DNA of 64,000 nt from CBDBBY01 sp965203795 (GCA_965203795.1 OZ241915.1:62001-126000), one strand, 5' to 3'. Shown: positions 25,291 through 34,613, counted from the first letter of the stretch. The notes: a model not told the origin generated them from the sequence alone. Numbers and translations: made by a program.

Positions 25291-26305
25291 ATGCAGAATG
25301 ACGTTAGAATATGACCATCAGTTGTTCGGAGAAGCATTCGCCGAGGCGCTTGAGCGCTACCTCGCGCGGACGCTTCTCGACAATGTCAAGGTTCGCGAAA
25401 TCGACAAGGCGATCAGCGTTCCCGCCTTTCTGGAACAAGCCTATGTCTTCTTCGAAGCCCGGATTTTCGGCGCGCAGTGCGTGCTGATTGCTGCGCGGGA
25501 GAATGCCGCAACGCCTGCCAATCTGGCGAAGCACGTTTCGCTGGTGCGGTCGGCTGTGGACGCCATCGTGGTTTTCGCGACTCCGTCTCTGAGTGCGCAC
25601 AACAGATCCCGCCTGATCGCTCACGGCGTGGCTTTCATAGTGCCGGGCAACCAGCTTTACATCCCCGACTTGGCCATGGACCTTCGGGAGAGTTTCCGTG
25701 CGCCGAAGCCGCGGAATGCCGAGAGGCTGTCCCCAGCGGCGCAGGCAGTTTTTTTCCATTACATGCTGCGGCCGGGCGAATTCGCCACGACGCCGGCGGC
25801 AATCGCCAAACAGCTGCGCTATGCGCCGATGTCCGTCGGACGCGCGTTCGATGTTCTTGCCGCCGCGGGGCTGGCGAAAACAGGAAAGCGAGGCAAGGAA
25901 AGGCAAATCAGTTTCAGCGCGGACAGGCGGGAGCTTATGGAGACCGCCCGCCCCTTGCTGCGCAGCCCCGTGCGCTCGTTCAAACGCATTCGCGGTCCTC
26001 GTCCCTTGCCCGGTCTGAAGCTGGCGGGCGAGAGCGCGTTGGCGAAACTGACCGATCTGGCTCCGCCGCAAACGGAAACCGTCGCGGTGGCGGCAAGAAG
26101 CTGGAAGGCAATTGCCGAATCTTTTGAATTCAAGGAGGTCGATGAGCTCGAAGGGAGTTTCACAGTCGAGACGTGGTCCTACGATCCCGCCGGGCTGTCC
26201 AACGGTCCATTGGTTGACCCGCTCTCGCTCTACGCGCAGTTCCACGATCACCGCGACGAACGCGTTTCGATGGCGGCGCAAAAGCTTTTGGGGAACAAAA
26301 TATGA
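25283..26305 (+). CDS. AbiEi-like antitoxin / winged-helix regulator of a type IV-like toxin-antitoxin pair
   Basis: This 340-residue protein is followed, with a 4-base ATGA overlap, by a nucleotidyltransferase-like gene, the layout of AbiE systems. Residues about 155-215 look like a winged helix (FATTPAAIAKQL...SVGRAFDVLAAAGLAKTGKRGKE), suited to DNA binding. The N-terminal part resembles a restriction-fold-like alpha/beta domain but has no clear catalytic set. ATG 25283 lies inside the palindromic operator and would give a leaderless message; ATG 25298 (MTLEYDHQ) is the alternative start. The assignment to AbiEi rests on gene order and the winged helix rather than close sequence recall. Confidence 0.6.
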   Translation: MLACRMTLEYDHQLFGEAFAEALERYLARTLLDNVKVREIDKAISVPAFLEQAYVFFEARIFGAQCVLIAARENAATPANLAKHVSLVRSAVDAIVVFATPSLSAHNRSRLIAHGVAFIVPGNQLYIPDLAMDLRESFRAPKPRNAERLSPAAQAVFFHYMLRPGEFATTPAAIAKQLRYAPMSVGRAFDVLAAAGLAKTGKRGKERQISFSADRRELMETARPLLRSPVRSFKRIRGPRPLPGLKLAGESALAKLTDLAPPQTETVAVAARSWKAIAESFEFKEVDELEGSFTVETWSYDPAGLSNGPLVDPLSLYAQFHDHRDERVSMAAQKLLGNKI

Positions 26306-27060
26306 TCGTTGGCATTGATAAGTTCCGGGAGCATTTTGCCGAGCATGAAGACAAGTACGCGATTATCGGCGGCGCGGCCTGCGCTATTTGGTTTGACAGC
26401 GTCGGCCTCGAATTCAGGGCCACGAAAGATATCGATATGGTCTTGTGCGTCGAGGCGGTCGATGCCGTGTTCGGCGCTGCCTTCGAGGACTTCCTTGATG
26501 CTGGCGGCTATGAAGCCGGCGAGCACAGCGACGGCAGGAAAAAGTTCTACCGGTTCCATCGCCCGACGGATGAAAGCTATCCGTTCATGATCGAACTCTT
26601 CGCGCGGACGCCGATGGCGCTGAACCTTCGTGAGGATGCCCATCTTGCACCTATCCCGGTCGACGAAGGTGTGGCGAGCCTCTCAGCCATCTTGCTCGAC
26701 GAGCCTTACTACGAGGCACTCAAAGGCGGAACAAGCGTTGAGGCCGGTGTCACCATTGCAGATAGAGGGCTGCTTATTCCCTTTAAGGCGCACGCGTTTC
26801 TCAACCTATCCGAGAGCAGGGAACGGGGCGACGACCGCATTCACAGTGATCAAATCAGGAAGCATCTAAGGGACGTGTTTAGGCTGGCACAACTTCTGTC
26901 AAGAGACGAAGAAATCGCGATATCAGAGCCGATAAGGGAGGACATGCGCCGTTTTCTCCGCCGGGCGGAAGCGGACGAAAAGCTGAACCCGAAGAATTTT
27001 AAGGTACCGCTGACACGCGAGGAAGGCGTTGCTCTTCTGCGCTCCGTATACCGGCTGTAG
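26302..27060 (+). CDS. AbiEii-like nucleotidyltransferase, putative toxin
   Basis: This 252-residue protein has a nucleotidyltransferase-fold opening: YAIIGGAACAIW, then the RATKDIDMVL motif with the two metal-binding Asp residues (about residues 42-44). A second conserved stretch, GVTIADRGLLIPFKAHAFLNL, lies around residues 150-170. AbiEii-type toxins are nucleotidyltransferases that stop growth during phage infection. The ATGA overlap with the upstream gene indicates translational coupling, with the antitoxin first. No ribosome site of its own is evident. The family call is moderate; it could also be a non-toxic nucleotidyltransferase. Confidence 0.65.
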   Translation: MIVGIDKFREHFAEHEDKYAIIGGAACAIWFDSVGLEFRATKDIDMVLCVEAVDAVFGAAFEDFLDAGGYEAGEHSDGRKKFYRFHRPTDESYPFMIELFARTPMALNLREDAHLAPIPVDEGVASLSAILLDEPYYEALKGGTSVEAGVTIADRGLLIPFKAHAFLNLSESRERGDDRIHSDQIRKHLRDVFRLAQLLSRDEEIAISEPIREDMRRFLRRAEADEKLNPKNFKVPLTREEGVALLRSVYRL

Positions 27061-27591
27061 TGAAATGGCTTATTTCGCGAACTGCGTGCATGACCGTTCT
27101 GTGCCATGCGCAAGGTTCGGGAAAACATTGGTAATCAAGGCGATGGGCCAAGCGGGATTCCAGGATTGACTGTCGGCTGCCGACCAGTAGACATCTGCGC
27201 AGCGCGCTGGCGGCGACACCACCGCTCCCGGTGGCGCTGCACGTCCGGACGGCACTCGAGCTGCGCCGGAAACCGGTCCAGGAAGGGGCCAGGATCGGCT
27301 TGCCATGCCCGCTCACCTTGCCCGGAACGACCGATCCCGTTGCGCAAATCTCTGCGCCCACCCGACCGCGCTCGAAGCGGAAACGCCGAACAGTTCCGCA
27401 ACGCACGGGCGGCGTGCCGACAATGCTTGAACCCGATTACTTGGACGTCGCGAACGTCACGTAATTGCGCCATATGTGCGCCATGCGCGCTGTGCCCGTA
27501 TTTGCATGCACCAATCCTGCACCATACATACGGCGCCAGCGAGTCTCTTCGCCGCCACAGTGATTCGTCCTCAAAAAGGGGAGCATGATAA
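27061..27591 (+). other. Intergenic region of ~530 bases, no gene seen
   Basis: The stretch between the AbiE-like operon and the Panacea gene has no convincing reading frame, tRNA or repeat. The last 20 bases hold the AGGGGAG ribosome site of the next gene. Confidence 0.45.
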
Positions 27592-28020
27592 ATGGCAAAC
27601 GTTTTCGATGCCGCAACGTACATCATTAAGCGCAAAGGTCCGATGACCACTTGGAAACTCCAGAAACTCGTATATTACTGTCAAGCTTGGTCGCTAGTGT
27701 GGGATGACGATGTCTTGTTTCCGGAAGAGATTGAAGCTTGGGCCAACGGGCCGGTAGTTCGTGAACTCTACCGGGCCCATTCCGACCAATTCCGTGTGGA
27801 AGACTTGGGATGCGGAAATGAGAACGAACTGTCATCCGATCAGCAGGAAACAGTGGACGCGGTGCTCGAATATTACGGGGACAAGTCGCCGCAGTGGCTG
27901 AGCGATCTCACGCACATGGAGGATCCTTGGAAGAATGCGCGTATGGGCAGTCCCGAAGGCGCACGCAGCGACATTGTCATTCCGAAGCAGGATTTGGCCG
28001 AGTACTATGGCAGCCTATGA
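27592..28020 (+). CDS. Panacea-domain (DUF4065/SocA-like) protein, putative antitoxin
   Basis: This 142-residue protein matches the DUF4065/Panacea domain: an opening VFDAATYII, the KLQKLVYYCQAW helix (about residues 23-34), EIEAWANGPVVRELYR, and the later LS.LTH.E.PW..AR segment. The domain is found in SocA of Caulobacter and in toxin-antitoxin pairs with very diverse toxins. AAAAGGGGAG precedes the ATG. GC content is lower than in the housekeeping genes. A partner frame that starts inside its stop codon is broken (next entry), so this may be an orphaned antitoxin. Confidence 0.85.
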   Translation: MANVFDAATYIIKRKGPMTTWKLQKLVYYCQAWSLVWDDDVLFPEEIEAWANGPVVRELYRAHSDQFRVEDLGCGNENELSSDQQETVDAVLEYYGDKSPQWLSDLTHMEDPWKNARMGSPEGARSDIVIPKQDLAEYYGSL

Positions 28021-28201
28021 GTGTCGCTGCTTCGCAGATGGCTAAACAACTCCGGGCAACAATCCTGTAGCCAATCCGGAAACGTTATCGCCGACGCCAG
28101 ACCAAGATACATCTTTCACTAATGGTCAAAAGATTGCTTGGATTCTTGGCGATCTGGACAAGGGTGGAGAATGGAATTTCGGCGGAATCTCTGATCAATA
28201 A
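28017..28201 (+). pseudogene. Possible frameshifted partner of the Panacea protein
   Basis: An ATG at 28017 overlaps the stop of the Panacea gene as ATGA, the spacing expected of a coupled partner, but this frame stops after 17 codons at 28070. From 28046 to 28201 another frame is open and protein-like, with a stretch reading GQKIAWILGDLDKGG and ending at TAA 28199-28201. A single shift would join the two into about 60 residues. No family was recognised, and the evidence is only composition and position. Confidence 0.3.
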
Positions 28202-28579
28202 TGAAGGAACGGCATTCATCTGGAATTGCAGGAATTTGTGTCAACGATGCGGGCTGCAATCATGAAGGCGGACGGCGGGGGTTCGAGAGGCACGAATGGT
28301 CGTCCGGTGAAGTGCAAAGACCGAAAAGGCGCAGAAAAAGGTGAAGGAAATCGGTTTGCACTCTTCCGGCGACGTTCGACTCGGCTGTTTTGCCTCCGGC
28401 CTTCCGGCAAACATGGGGCGGTTCAAACCGCTCCTGCGACATAATCGCGGCTATCCGCGCGCGTTCCGTCGTGCCGCACAAAGTGCGGCTGATCTGCGAT
28501 TGAGCCATGTCGGAACCCGGATACACCGCGTAACGTGCGTTGTTCAGGCTCATTTGTCACGACATGGCAGCGCTCGGAA
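28202..28579 (+). other. Intergenic region downstream of the accessory block
   Basis: Frames here are short and mutually inconsistent. One 7-base GC stem (28473-28479 with 28483-28489) lacks a T tract. No gene was recognised. Confidence 0.4.
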
Positions 28580-30400
28580 TCAGCTTCCGTCGTCCGGAAG
28601 GAGCACCGCTCCGAAGCTGCCCAGGATCGACAGGTTTCGGACGTTGGTGGCGCCCCTGACGCCGTCCTGAAGGTACCAGATTCCGGCAGCCTCCAAGCCG
28701 CTGCGCGGTCCGTAGAAGTTCCCGTCGTAGCCTCCCTCCGCGAAGGTAGGCAAAGAGCTGGTATCGATGACTCCGGCGAATGATCCTGAGGGTCCGATGT
28801 TGGTTTCCATGAGCGTCAGATAGTCGGAAATCGTCGGATAATCCTCCCAGTACCCGTTGGTCCTGTCCCACTGCTCCAGATTCATGATCCTTCCGCTGAT
28901 CTTGTTGCTGGCGGCCGCGCCGGAAATCGTTGCGGTCAGCTCGATATCGCCCTGCAGCCTGTAGTAGTCGTCGGCCGTCAATGCGAGGAAGGCGGGTGCG
29001 GTAATGTTCTGCTCGGGAACCGGAAACTGCGCAGCCATGGTTCGGCCCTTGAACGTCCCGCTGGTGATTTCGTCCGCCTCGGCGACATCCGTGGTCTTCA
29101 TTCCGGCCTTGTCCGCGAACGCGTCGTAGCCCACATGGAATGGGAAGGACCGGTGGGCAGGGGGGATGCCGGATCCCAAGTCGCCGGTAACGAATTCCAT
29201 GTGCCCGTAGGCTGCATGGGACAGATAGAAATATTCGTCGTCCTTCGCGGATTCTGCCGGATCGTCGGGATCTTCGAGATTCGTGTCGACGACGGCATTG
29301 GACAGCCGTATGGCGTAAGTGCCGATTGGGATGGGCCGTTCGCCGTCCTTGAGCAGGCTGCCGTGAGCTTCCAAATGCTCTTTCGACGGCATGAGCGCGC
29401 CGGTCCAGTAGTGCTCGGGGCTGCCCTCCGGTGAGGCGTCCGGCCGGCCGAAATGCAGCGTCAGATCGTATCCGCCGTTTGATCCGTCCAAGGCGACGTA
29501 TGCTGAGGTGAAGAAGCTCGCAAGCCTGAAATCGATGCCTGTCGCGCCCTTTCCGCCAATGTCCACGACAAGCCCGTTTTGAGTGATCTTCAGCCCGGCA
29601 ACGGTTGCCTGTGCGGAAGGGTTGTTGCCGCCGCCAGCCGGGTCCAAAGCCTGCACTGTGACAAACCTACTGCCTGACGAATACAGGAACGTGCGCGAGT
29701 TGCTGACCGGGCCCGCGTCGGTGCGATTCCCTTGGATGGCCGAACGGCCCCGCATGCGAAGCTGGTCTCCGCTACTGACCATCCCTTCAGCCATCACGAT
29801 CTTTCCGTCTTCGTGCATGACCGGTGGGAGGCTTTCCGCCGTTAACAGGGTCGCGGCGTCGGTGCCGTCGGCGTTTCTGCGGGAATTGCGATCCGCCGAG
29901 ACTACAGTCCGAGGGATTTCCCACGGGATCTGAGTGAGCAAGGCCGACCACCCCGTGCGGCCTTCCGCAGCCTGCAGCTTCGCGAGATCCTCGGTCTCGG
30001 CAGCGGCCGCGTTATCGACCTGGATGGCCGCTTTGCCGATCCTTTCGTAGTCTCCGGATGGCGCCGCCAGCGCGCGTGCCGCTGCCACTGCGCCCGTCAA
30101 GGCCTTCCGCGCTTCGTCGATTTCCGCTTGCGCTGCCGACCGGGCTTCGTCCGTGTTCGCAGCCCTCGCGGTGTTCGCCGCGCGGGTCACCCTGCTCCGG
30201 GCCTCCGCCAGACCGTCAACCGCTTCGTCCAGCGCGTTGTCGAAATCCTTCTCGGCATCGGTTCTGCCGTCCGCGCCTGGATCGGTCGTTCCGGGACCGG
30301 GAGTGTCGGGCGTCGCAGGCGCAGTCGCGTCGTTGCCGGAGCAAGCGCCGAGAGCCAAGGCCGCTCCGCAAGCGAGAGTCGCGATCAGTTTCGTGTTCAT
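28580..30400 (-). CDS. Large outer-membrane lipoprotein with TbpB-like barrel
   Basis: This 606-residue protein starts with a lipoprotein signal ending ALALGAC (Cys about residue 20). A Pro/Gly/Asp-rich spacer and an Ala-rich helical stretch follow (about 45-150, possibly coiled). The C-terminal third is beta-rich, with ISGRIMNL, SGSFAGVID and, near the end, DGNFYGPRSGLEAAGIWYL. The G.FYGP...E..G pattern is typical of transferrin-binding-protein-B-like surface lipoproteins. The role may be ligand capture at the cell surface, but no TonB receptor or Slam exporter is adjacent. The ATG at 30400 has GGGGAAG upstream. A run of nine C on the coding strand lies about 170 bases upstream. Confidence 0.75.
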   Translation of the reverse strand: MNTKLIATLACGAALALGACSGNDATAPATPDTPGPGTTDPGADGRTDAEKDFDNALDEAVDGLAEARSRVTRAANTARAANTDEARSAAQAEIDEARKALTGAVAAARALAAPSGDYERIGKAAIQVDNAAAAETEDLAKLQAAEGRTGWSALLTQIPWEIPRTVVSADRNSRRNADGTDAATLLTAESLPPVMHEDGKIVMAEGMVSSGDQLRMRGRSAIQGNRTDAGPVSNSRTFLYSSGSRFVTVQALDPAGGGNNPSAQATVAGLKITQNGLVVDIGGKGATGIDFRLASFFTSAYVALDGSNGGYDLTLHFGRPDASPEGSPEHYWTGALMPSKEHLEAHGSLLKDGERPIPIGTYAIRLSNAVVDTNLEDPDDPAESAKDDEYFYLSHAAYGHMEFVTGDLGSGIPPAHRSFPFHVGYDAFADKAGMKTTDVAEADEITSGTFKGRTMAAQFPVPEQNITAPAFLALTADDYYRLQGDIELTATISGAAASNKISGRIMNLEQWDRTNGYWEDYPTISDYLTLMETNIGPSGSFAGVIDTSSLPTFAEGGYDGNFYGPRSGLEAAGIWYLQDGVRGATNVRNLSILGSFGAVLLPDDGS

Positions 30401-31045
30401 CAGTGCTTCCCCGTCAGCATTTTCCGGTGTCCCCTGCGCGGCGTGGCGCCCGCAGCGGGCAAGGCCACGTTCCCGCCGCCGCCGAGCCTCGCCAACGTGT
30501 CTTGTCCCGAAAAACTCCAGTGTTGGCGTGAACTGCAGCGATGTCGCCGGGCGACCGCGCACACCCTACCGGGGGGGGGTAGTCGGATGTCTATCAAGTG
30601 TTCGAGTTCGGCAGCGGGATGACATTCGCGCTCCCCGTCGCTCGGCGGGGCCTGTGCACAAGCGGCCATGCCGACTCGCTACATCTCCGGCCATGATTGG
30701 CGCTGACGCTGCCGCGCAGACATCCCGTTTTGAACGGCAGGCCGCGGAATGCATGGCCCGGAGCCGGTTCTTCAGTAGGGCTTGCGAACAGCGCATCAAG
30801 ATTCCGGGCGCGGCTTGTGGTCTGCCGCAAGCGGTACCGCCATGCGTGCGCGCAGCGCGCCCGCGACCTGAACGCGCAAGGCCGCGGGGGATCAGTCCTG
30901 GCCAGGTTCGACCGACATCGGGTCGATCAAGGCGAACGAAGAATCCCGGCGCTCCCGATTGGCCTTCGGACGCTCCGGCGGGGCTTTCCGGAGGAGCGGA
31001 CCGGGTCTGTTTCCCGAGTCGATAGCTGTCGGCGCGCCCGCGCAG
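30401..31045 (-). other. Upstream region of the surface lipoprotein, with a nine-base homopolymer
   Basis: This 645-base region lies between the lipoprotein and the TlpA-like gene, both on the minus strand. It holds a G9 run at 30571-30579 (C9 on the coding strand) flanked by CTACC and TAG. No reading frame with family resemblance was seen. Confidence 0.5.
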
Positions 31046-31627
31046 CTATTCTGTAGCCGGGCTGCCGCCAGCGATCGCGGTGACGATCGCGACAGCGGAG
31101 TCGCTGCTCCAGTCGGCGTCGCCGGTCAGCCGGGCGACCTCGTATCCGTCCGGGTCGATCAGCACCGTCGCCGGAAGGCCGAGCACGCCGAACGACGAGG
31201 CGAAGGCCTGTTTCGGATCGTAGGCGATCGCGAGGTTTTCCGCTCCGGTTTCCGAAAGGAACCGCTTGACATCGTCCGGGTCGTTCCGCCCGACCGCTAC
31301 CGCAAGAATGACAGCTTCCGAGTCGGCCAGCTCCGACTGCAGCTCCGCCAGCGACGGCATCTCCTTCCTGCACGGCGCGCACCATGTCGCCCAGAAGTTC
31401 AGAACGACAGCCTTCCCCAAGTAATCTTCCAGCGTTGCCGGGGTTCCGTCGGGCAAGGCGAAGGCATCGGCGCTCGCCTCTCTCGGAGCCTCGTGAACAA
31501 CGAGCTTCCGCATGTCGCCTGCCCGCAAGTCCATGATCTCCTGGCGTTCCTGCCCGAAGGCCGAAGTCCAAATTGCGCCTGTAATGAGCAAGGCGTATAC
31601 GGCTGCCGTGGCTGCGATGCGGGTCAT
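31046..31627 (-). CDS. TlpA-like periplasmic thioredoxin
   Basis: This is an exported thiol-disulfide oxidoreductase of the TlpA/ResA type, which reduces disulfides outside the cytoplasm, for instance during cytochrome c or cytochrome oxidase assembly. The 193-residue protein has an N-terminal hydrophobic signal or anchor (about residues 5-25), the active site NFWATWCAPCRKEMP (about 75-89), and the thioredoxin-fold cis-proline segment FGVLGLPATVLIDPDG. It is divergent from argH, a neighbourhood seen in other alphaproteobacteria. Confidence 0.92.
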   Translation of the reverse strand: MTRIAATAAVYALLITGAIWTSAFGQERQEIMDLRAGDMRKLVVHEAPREASADAFALPDGTPATLEDYLGKAVVLNFWATWCAPCRKEMPSLAELQSELADSEAVILAVAVGRNDPDDVKRFLSETGAENLAIAYDPKQAFASSFGVLGLPATVLIDPDGYEVARLTGDADWSSDSAVAIVTAIAGGSPATE

Positions 31628-31654
31628 GCGGAATTCCTTTCACAAGGCTGGCCG

Positions 31655-33070
31655 ATGGCGCGAGGTCGGGATCCGAACAGGATGTGGGGCGGACGGTTTT
31701 CGGAGAGTCCCGACGACCTGATGGAAGCCATTAACGCTTCGATTGAATTCGACAAGAGGCTTTACCGTCAAGACATTGCGGGCTCGAGGGCGCACGCGGC
31801 GATGCTCGGCAGGCAGGGAATCATTGAACAGGCGGACGCCGAGGCGATCGACAAGGGTCTGCTGGCCGTGCTGACCGAAATCGACGCCGGCGAGTTCGAA
31901 TTCTCTTCCGCGCTCGAAGACATACACATGAACGTCGAGGCGCGCCTCCGGGAGATCGTCGGCGACAGCGCGGGGAGGCTGCACACGGCCCGAAGCCGGA
32001 ACGACCAGGTTGCGACCGATTTGCGCATGTGGGTCCGCAGCCAGACCGACGCCGCGCTCCACGGGCTGAAAGGACTCATGAAGGCGCTTGTGGGCCAGGC
32101 TGAAGCGGGAGCAGGCTTCACGATGCCCGGCTTCACGCACCTTCAATCCGCCCAGCCTGTGACTTGGGGCCATCACATGATGGCTTACGTCGAGATGTTC
32201 GCGCGCGACTTCGGAAGATTCAGGGACGCGCGGAAGCGCATGAACGAATCCCCGCTCGGGGCCGCCGCGCTCGCGGGAACCTCTTTTCCGATCGACCGCG
32301 AGAGCACGGCGAAGGGGCTCAAGTTCGACCGGCCGATGGCCAATTCGATCGACGCGGTAAGCGATCGCGATTTCGTCATGGAGTACCTGTCGGCGGCTTC
32401 CATCTGCGCGGTTCACATGTCGCGGCTGGCCGAGGAGATTGTGTTCTGGACTTCGGCGCAGTTCGGGTTCGTGTCGCTCGGCGACCGCTTCACGACCGGC
32501 TCGTCCATCATGCCGCAGAAGAGGAATCCGGACGCGGCCGAGCTTGTGCGGGCGAAAACCGGGAGGATCATGGGAAGCCTCACGGCCATGCTTGCGGTCG
32601 TGAAGGGGCTTCCGCTGGCCTACTCCAAGGACCTTCAGGAGGACAAGGAGCAGGTGTTCGACGCGGCCGACACGCTCGCGATCGCCGTTTCAGCGATGAC
32701 GGGAATGGTTTCCGATTTGAAACCCCGCCGGGAACGCCTCCGCGAGGCGGCGGCAACGGGCCACTCCACCGCGACCGACTTGGCCGACTGGCTGGTGCGG
32801 GAGCAGGGCATGCCGTTCCGGGAAGCGCATGGCGTCGTCGGATCGCTGGTGAAGGCCGCGGACGACAAGGGCGTTGAACTGTACGAGCTGCCGCTTGCGG
32901 ACATGCAGTCCGTCTGCGAAGGCATCACTTGGGACGCTCGGCGGATGCTGGACCCCGATCTGTCGGCGGCAAGCCGCGACAGCTACGGCGGCACCGCGCC
33001 GGAGCGCGTTCGCGAACAGATCGAGGACTGGAGGAAGCGGCTGGAATGCGACGAATTCCGATTGTCCTGA
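31655..33070 (+). CDS. argH: Argininosuccinate lyase
   Basis: ArgH splits argininosuccinate into arginine and fumarate, the last step of arginine synthesis. The 471-residue protein begins MWGGRFSE shortly after the start and has HMNVEARL and HTARSRNDQVATD in the first third. The superfamily signature GSSIMPQKRNPD lies near residue 285. The ATG at 31655 places MWGGRF at the usual position; the frame is open further upstream but overlaps the divergent thioredoxin gene. The tail overlaps the small lipoprotein gene by 25 bases. Confidence 0.96.
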   Translation: MARGRDPNRMWGGRFSESPDDLMEAINASIEFDKRLYRQDIAGSRAHAAMLGRQGIIEQADAEAIDKGLLAVLTEIDAGEFEFSSALEDIHMNVEARLREIVGDSAGRLHTARSRNDQVATDLRMWVRSQTDAALHGLKGLMKALVGQAEAGAGFTMPGFTHLQSAQPVTWGHHMMAYVEMFARDFGRFRDARKRMNESPLGAAALAGTSFPIDRESTAKGLKFDRPMANSIDAVSDRDFVMEYLSAASICAVHMSRLAEEIVFWTSAQFGFVSLGDRFTTGSSIMPQKRNPDAAELVRAKTGRIMGSLTAMLAVVKGLPLAYSKDLQEDKEQVFDAADTLAIAVSAMTGMVSDLKPRRERLREAAATGHSTATDLADWLVREQGMPFREAHGVVGSLVKAADDKGVELYELPLADMQSVCEGITWDARRMLDPDLSAASRDSYGGTAPERVREQIEDWRKRLECDEFRLS

Positions 33071-33150
33071 TGCTGGCCTTCCTCGCCGCCTGCGGGGTCA
33101 AGGGCGATCCCGTCCCGCCCGGCGAGGCTGAAACTTCAGAGGCGTCTTAG
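33046..33150 (+). CDS. Small LptM-like lipoprotein
   Basis: A 34-residue lipoprotein: a short hydrophobic signal ending LAAC, then GVKGDPVPPGE. The C-G-x-K-G-x-(P) pattern directly after the lipidated Cys is that of LptM/YifL, which assists assembly of the LPS translocon LptDE. Its place between argH and lysA is common in proteobacteria. The ATG at 33046 lies inside the 3' end of argH, so translation is probably coupled. The call rests on a very short motif and context. Confidence 0.7.
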   Translation: MRRIPIVLMLAFLAACGVKGDPVPPGEAETSEAS

Positions 33151-33347
33151 CCGGTTCCCGCCGGTCGCGGGTGCCGTCCCGCCGAGGCAAATCAATGGAA
33201 GCAGTTCGGAACGCAATGTTTTGCCCAGCGGCGTGCGGAAGCCATTCCCGTACGGAACTCCGCGGCTTGATGATCGGCCGCCGCAACGGTCCCGCCGTTC
33301 TTGAACCGGGACGCCGGGACGCGCGAACCGGTACCGCCTGAATCCCG

Positions 33348-34613
33348 ATGACGTTCTTTTCCTACAAGGAAGGCGAGCTGCATGCGGAAGGCGTTCGGCT
33401 TCGGACGATCGCTGAGGAGGTCGGAACGCCGGCATACGTGTACTCCGCGGCGGCGTTCCGCCGCGGCTACGAGGAGCTGGATCGCGCGTTGTCGGGTGTC
33501 GATCGGCTGATCTGCTACGCGATCAAGGCCAACTCGAACCAGGCGGTTCTGAAACTGCTCGTGGACATGGGCGCGGGGTTCGACGCGGTGTCAGGCGGCG
33601 AGTACCGGCGTGCGAAAGCCGCGGGGGCTGGCGGCGGCAGGATCGTTTTTTCCGGCGTGGGCAAGACTGCCGCTGAGATGCGCCTCGCGCTTGAAGGCGG
33701 CATCCGCCATTTCAATGTGGAAAGCGAGCCGGAGCTTGAGGAGCTCGACCGGATCGCCGGTTCGCTTGGCGTTTCCGCTCCGGTCGCAATCCGCGTGAAC
33801 CCGGACGTCGATGCGCGAACCCACAGGAAGATCTCGACAGGCAAGGCCGAGAACAAGTTCGGCATCCCGATCAGCCGCGCGAAGGAAGCCTTCCGGATGG
33901 CGGCCGGTCAGCCGAATCTCAATGTTGTCGGCGTCGATGTGCACATCGGATCGCAGCTCACTTCGCTGGAGCCGTTCCGGCAGGCTTACGAGTCGGTTGC
34001 GGACCTCGTCCGGGAACTGCGCTCGGACGGCCACGACATCCGGCGCCTGGACTTGGGAGGGGGCGTCGGAATCGCTTACGACAGAAGCGCCCGCCCGCCG
34101 CCTTCTGCCGAGGAGTACTGCGGAATGCTGAAGCAAGCGGTAGGCGATCTCGGCTGCGAGATCGAGATCGAGCCCGGCCGGCTTATCGCGGGAAACTCCG
34201 GCGTTCTGCTTTCGTCGGTCATTTGCAGGAAGCTGGGGGAGAACAGGATCTTCCTGGTGCTTGACGCGGCCATGAACGACCTGCTTCGGCCCGCGATGTA
34301 CGAAGCCCATCACGAAATCGATCCCGTCGACGAGGTTCCGGACGAAGCGGAACGGGAAATCGTGGATGTGGTCGGGCCGGTCTGCGAGACCAGCGACACG
34401 TTCGCCAGTCGGCGCCCGATGCCGCGCCTGAAGCGGTCGGATCTCGTCGCTTTCCGTTCGGCAGGCGCGTACTGCGCCGTCATGGCCTCCGAATACAATA
34501 CGAGGCCGATGGCGCCGGAGGTGCTCGTCGATGGAAACAAATTCGCGGTCGTGCGGCCTCGCCCGGACATTGACTCGATCATTGAACGGGATTGTATTCC
34601 TCCGTGGATGTAA
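33348..34613 (+). CDS. lysA: Diaminopimelate decarboxylase
   Basis: LysA is the PLP enzyme that converts meso-diaminopimelate to lysine. The 421-residue protein has the PLP lysine in CYAIKANSN (about residue 63), the SGGEYRRA loop, HIGSQ, the glycine-rich DLGGGVGI, EPGRLIAGN, and the substrate Cys in GPVCETSDTF. All are diagnostic of the family. It follows argH and the LptM-like gene and precedes a DUF4175 gene, a gene order frequent in alphaproteobacteria. The gap of about 200 bases before it holds no other gene. Confidence 0.97.
   Translation: MTFFSYKEGELHAEGVRLRTIAEEVGTPAYVYSAAAFRRGYEELDRALSGVDRLICYAIKANSNQAVLKLLVDMGAGFDAVSGGEYRRAKAAGAGGGRIVFSGVGKTAAEMRLALEGGIRHFNVESEPELEELDRIAGSLGVSAPVAIRVNPDVDARTHRKISTGKAENKFGIPISRAKEAFRMAAGQPNLNVVGVDVHIGSQLTSLEPFRQAYESVADLVRELRSDGHDIRRLDLGGGVGIAYDRSARPPPSAEEYCGMLKQAVGDLGCEIEIEPGRLIAGNSGVLLSSVICRKLGENRIFLVLDAAMNDLLRPAMYEAHHEIDPVDEVPDEAEREIVDVVGPVCETSDTFASRRPMPRLKRSDLVAFRSAGAYCAVMASEYNTRPMAPEVLVDGNKFAVVRPRPDIDSIIERDCIPPWM

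Noticed and set aside
28473..28489. GC-rich stem as an intrinsic terminator
   Set aside because: No T tract follows on either strand.
30959..31654. Possible 230-codon N-terminal extension of argH
   Set aside because: This part is antisense to the TlpA-like gene and ArgH proteins start close to the MWGGRF motif, so ATG 31655 was chosen.
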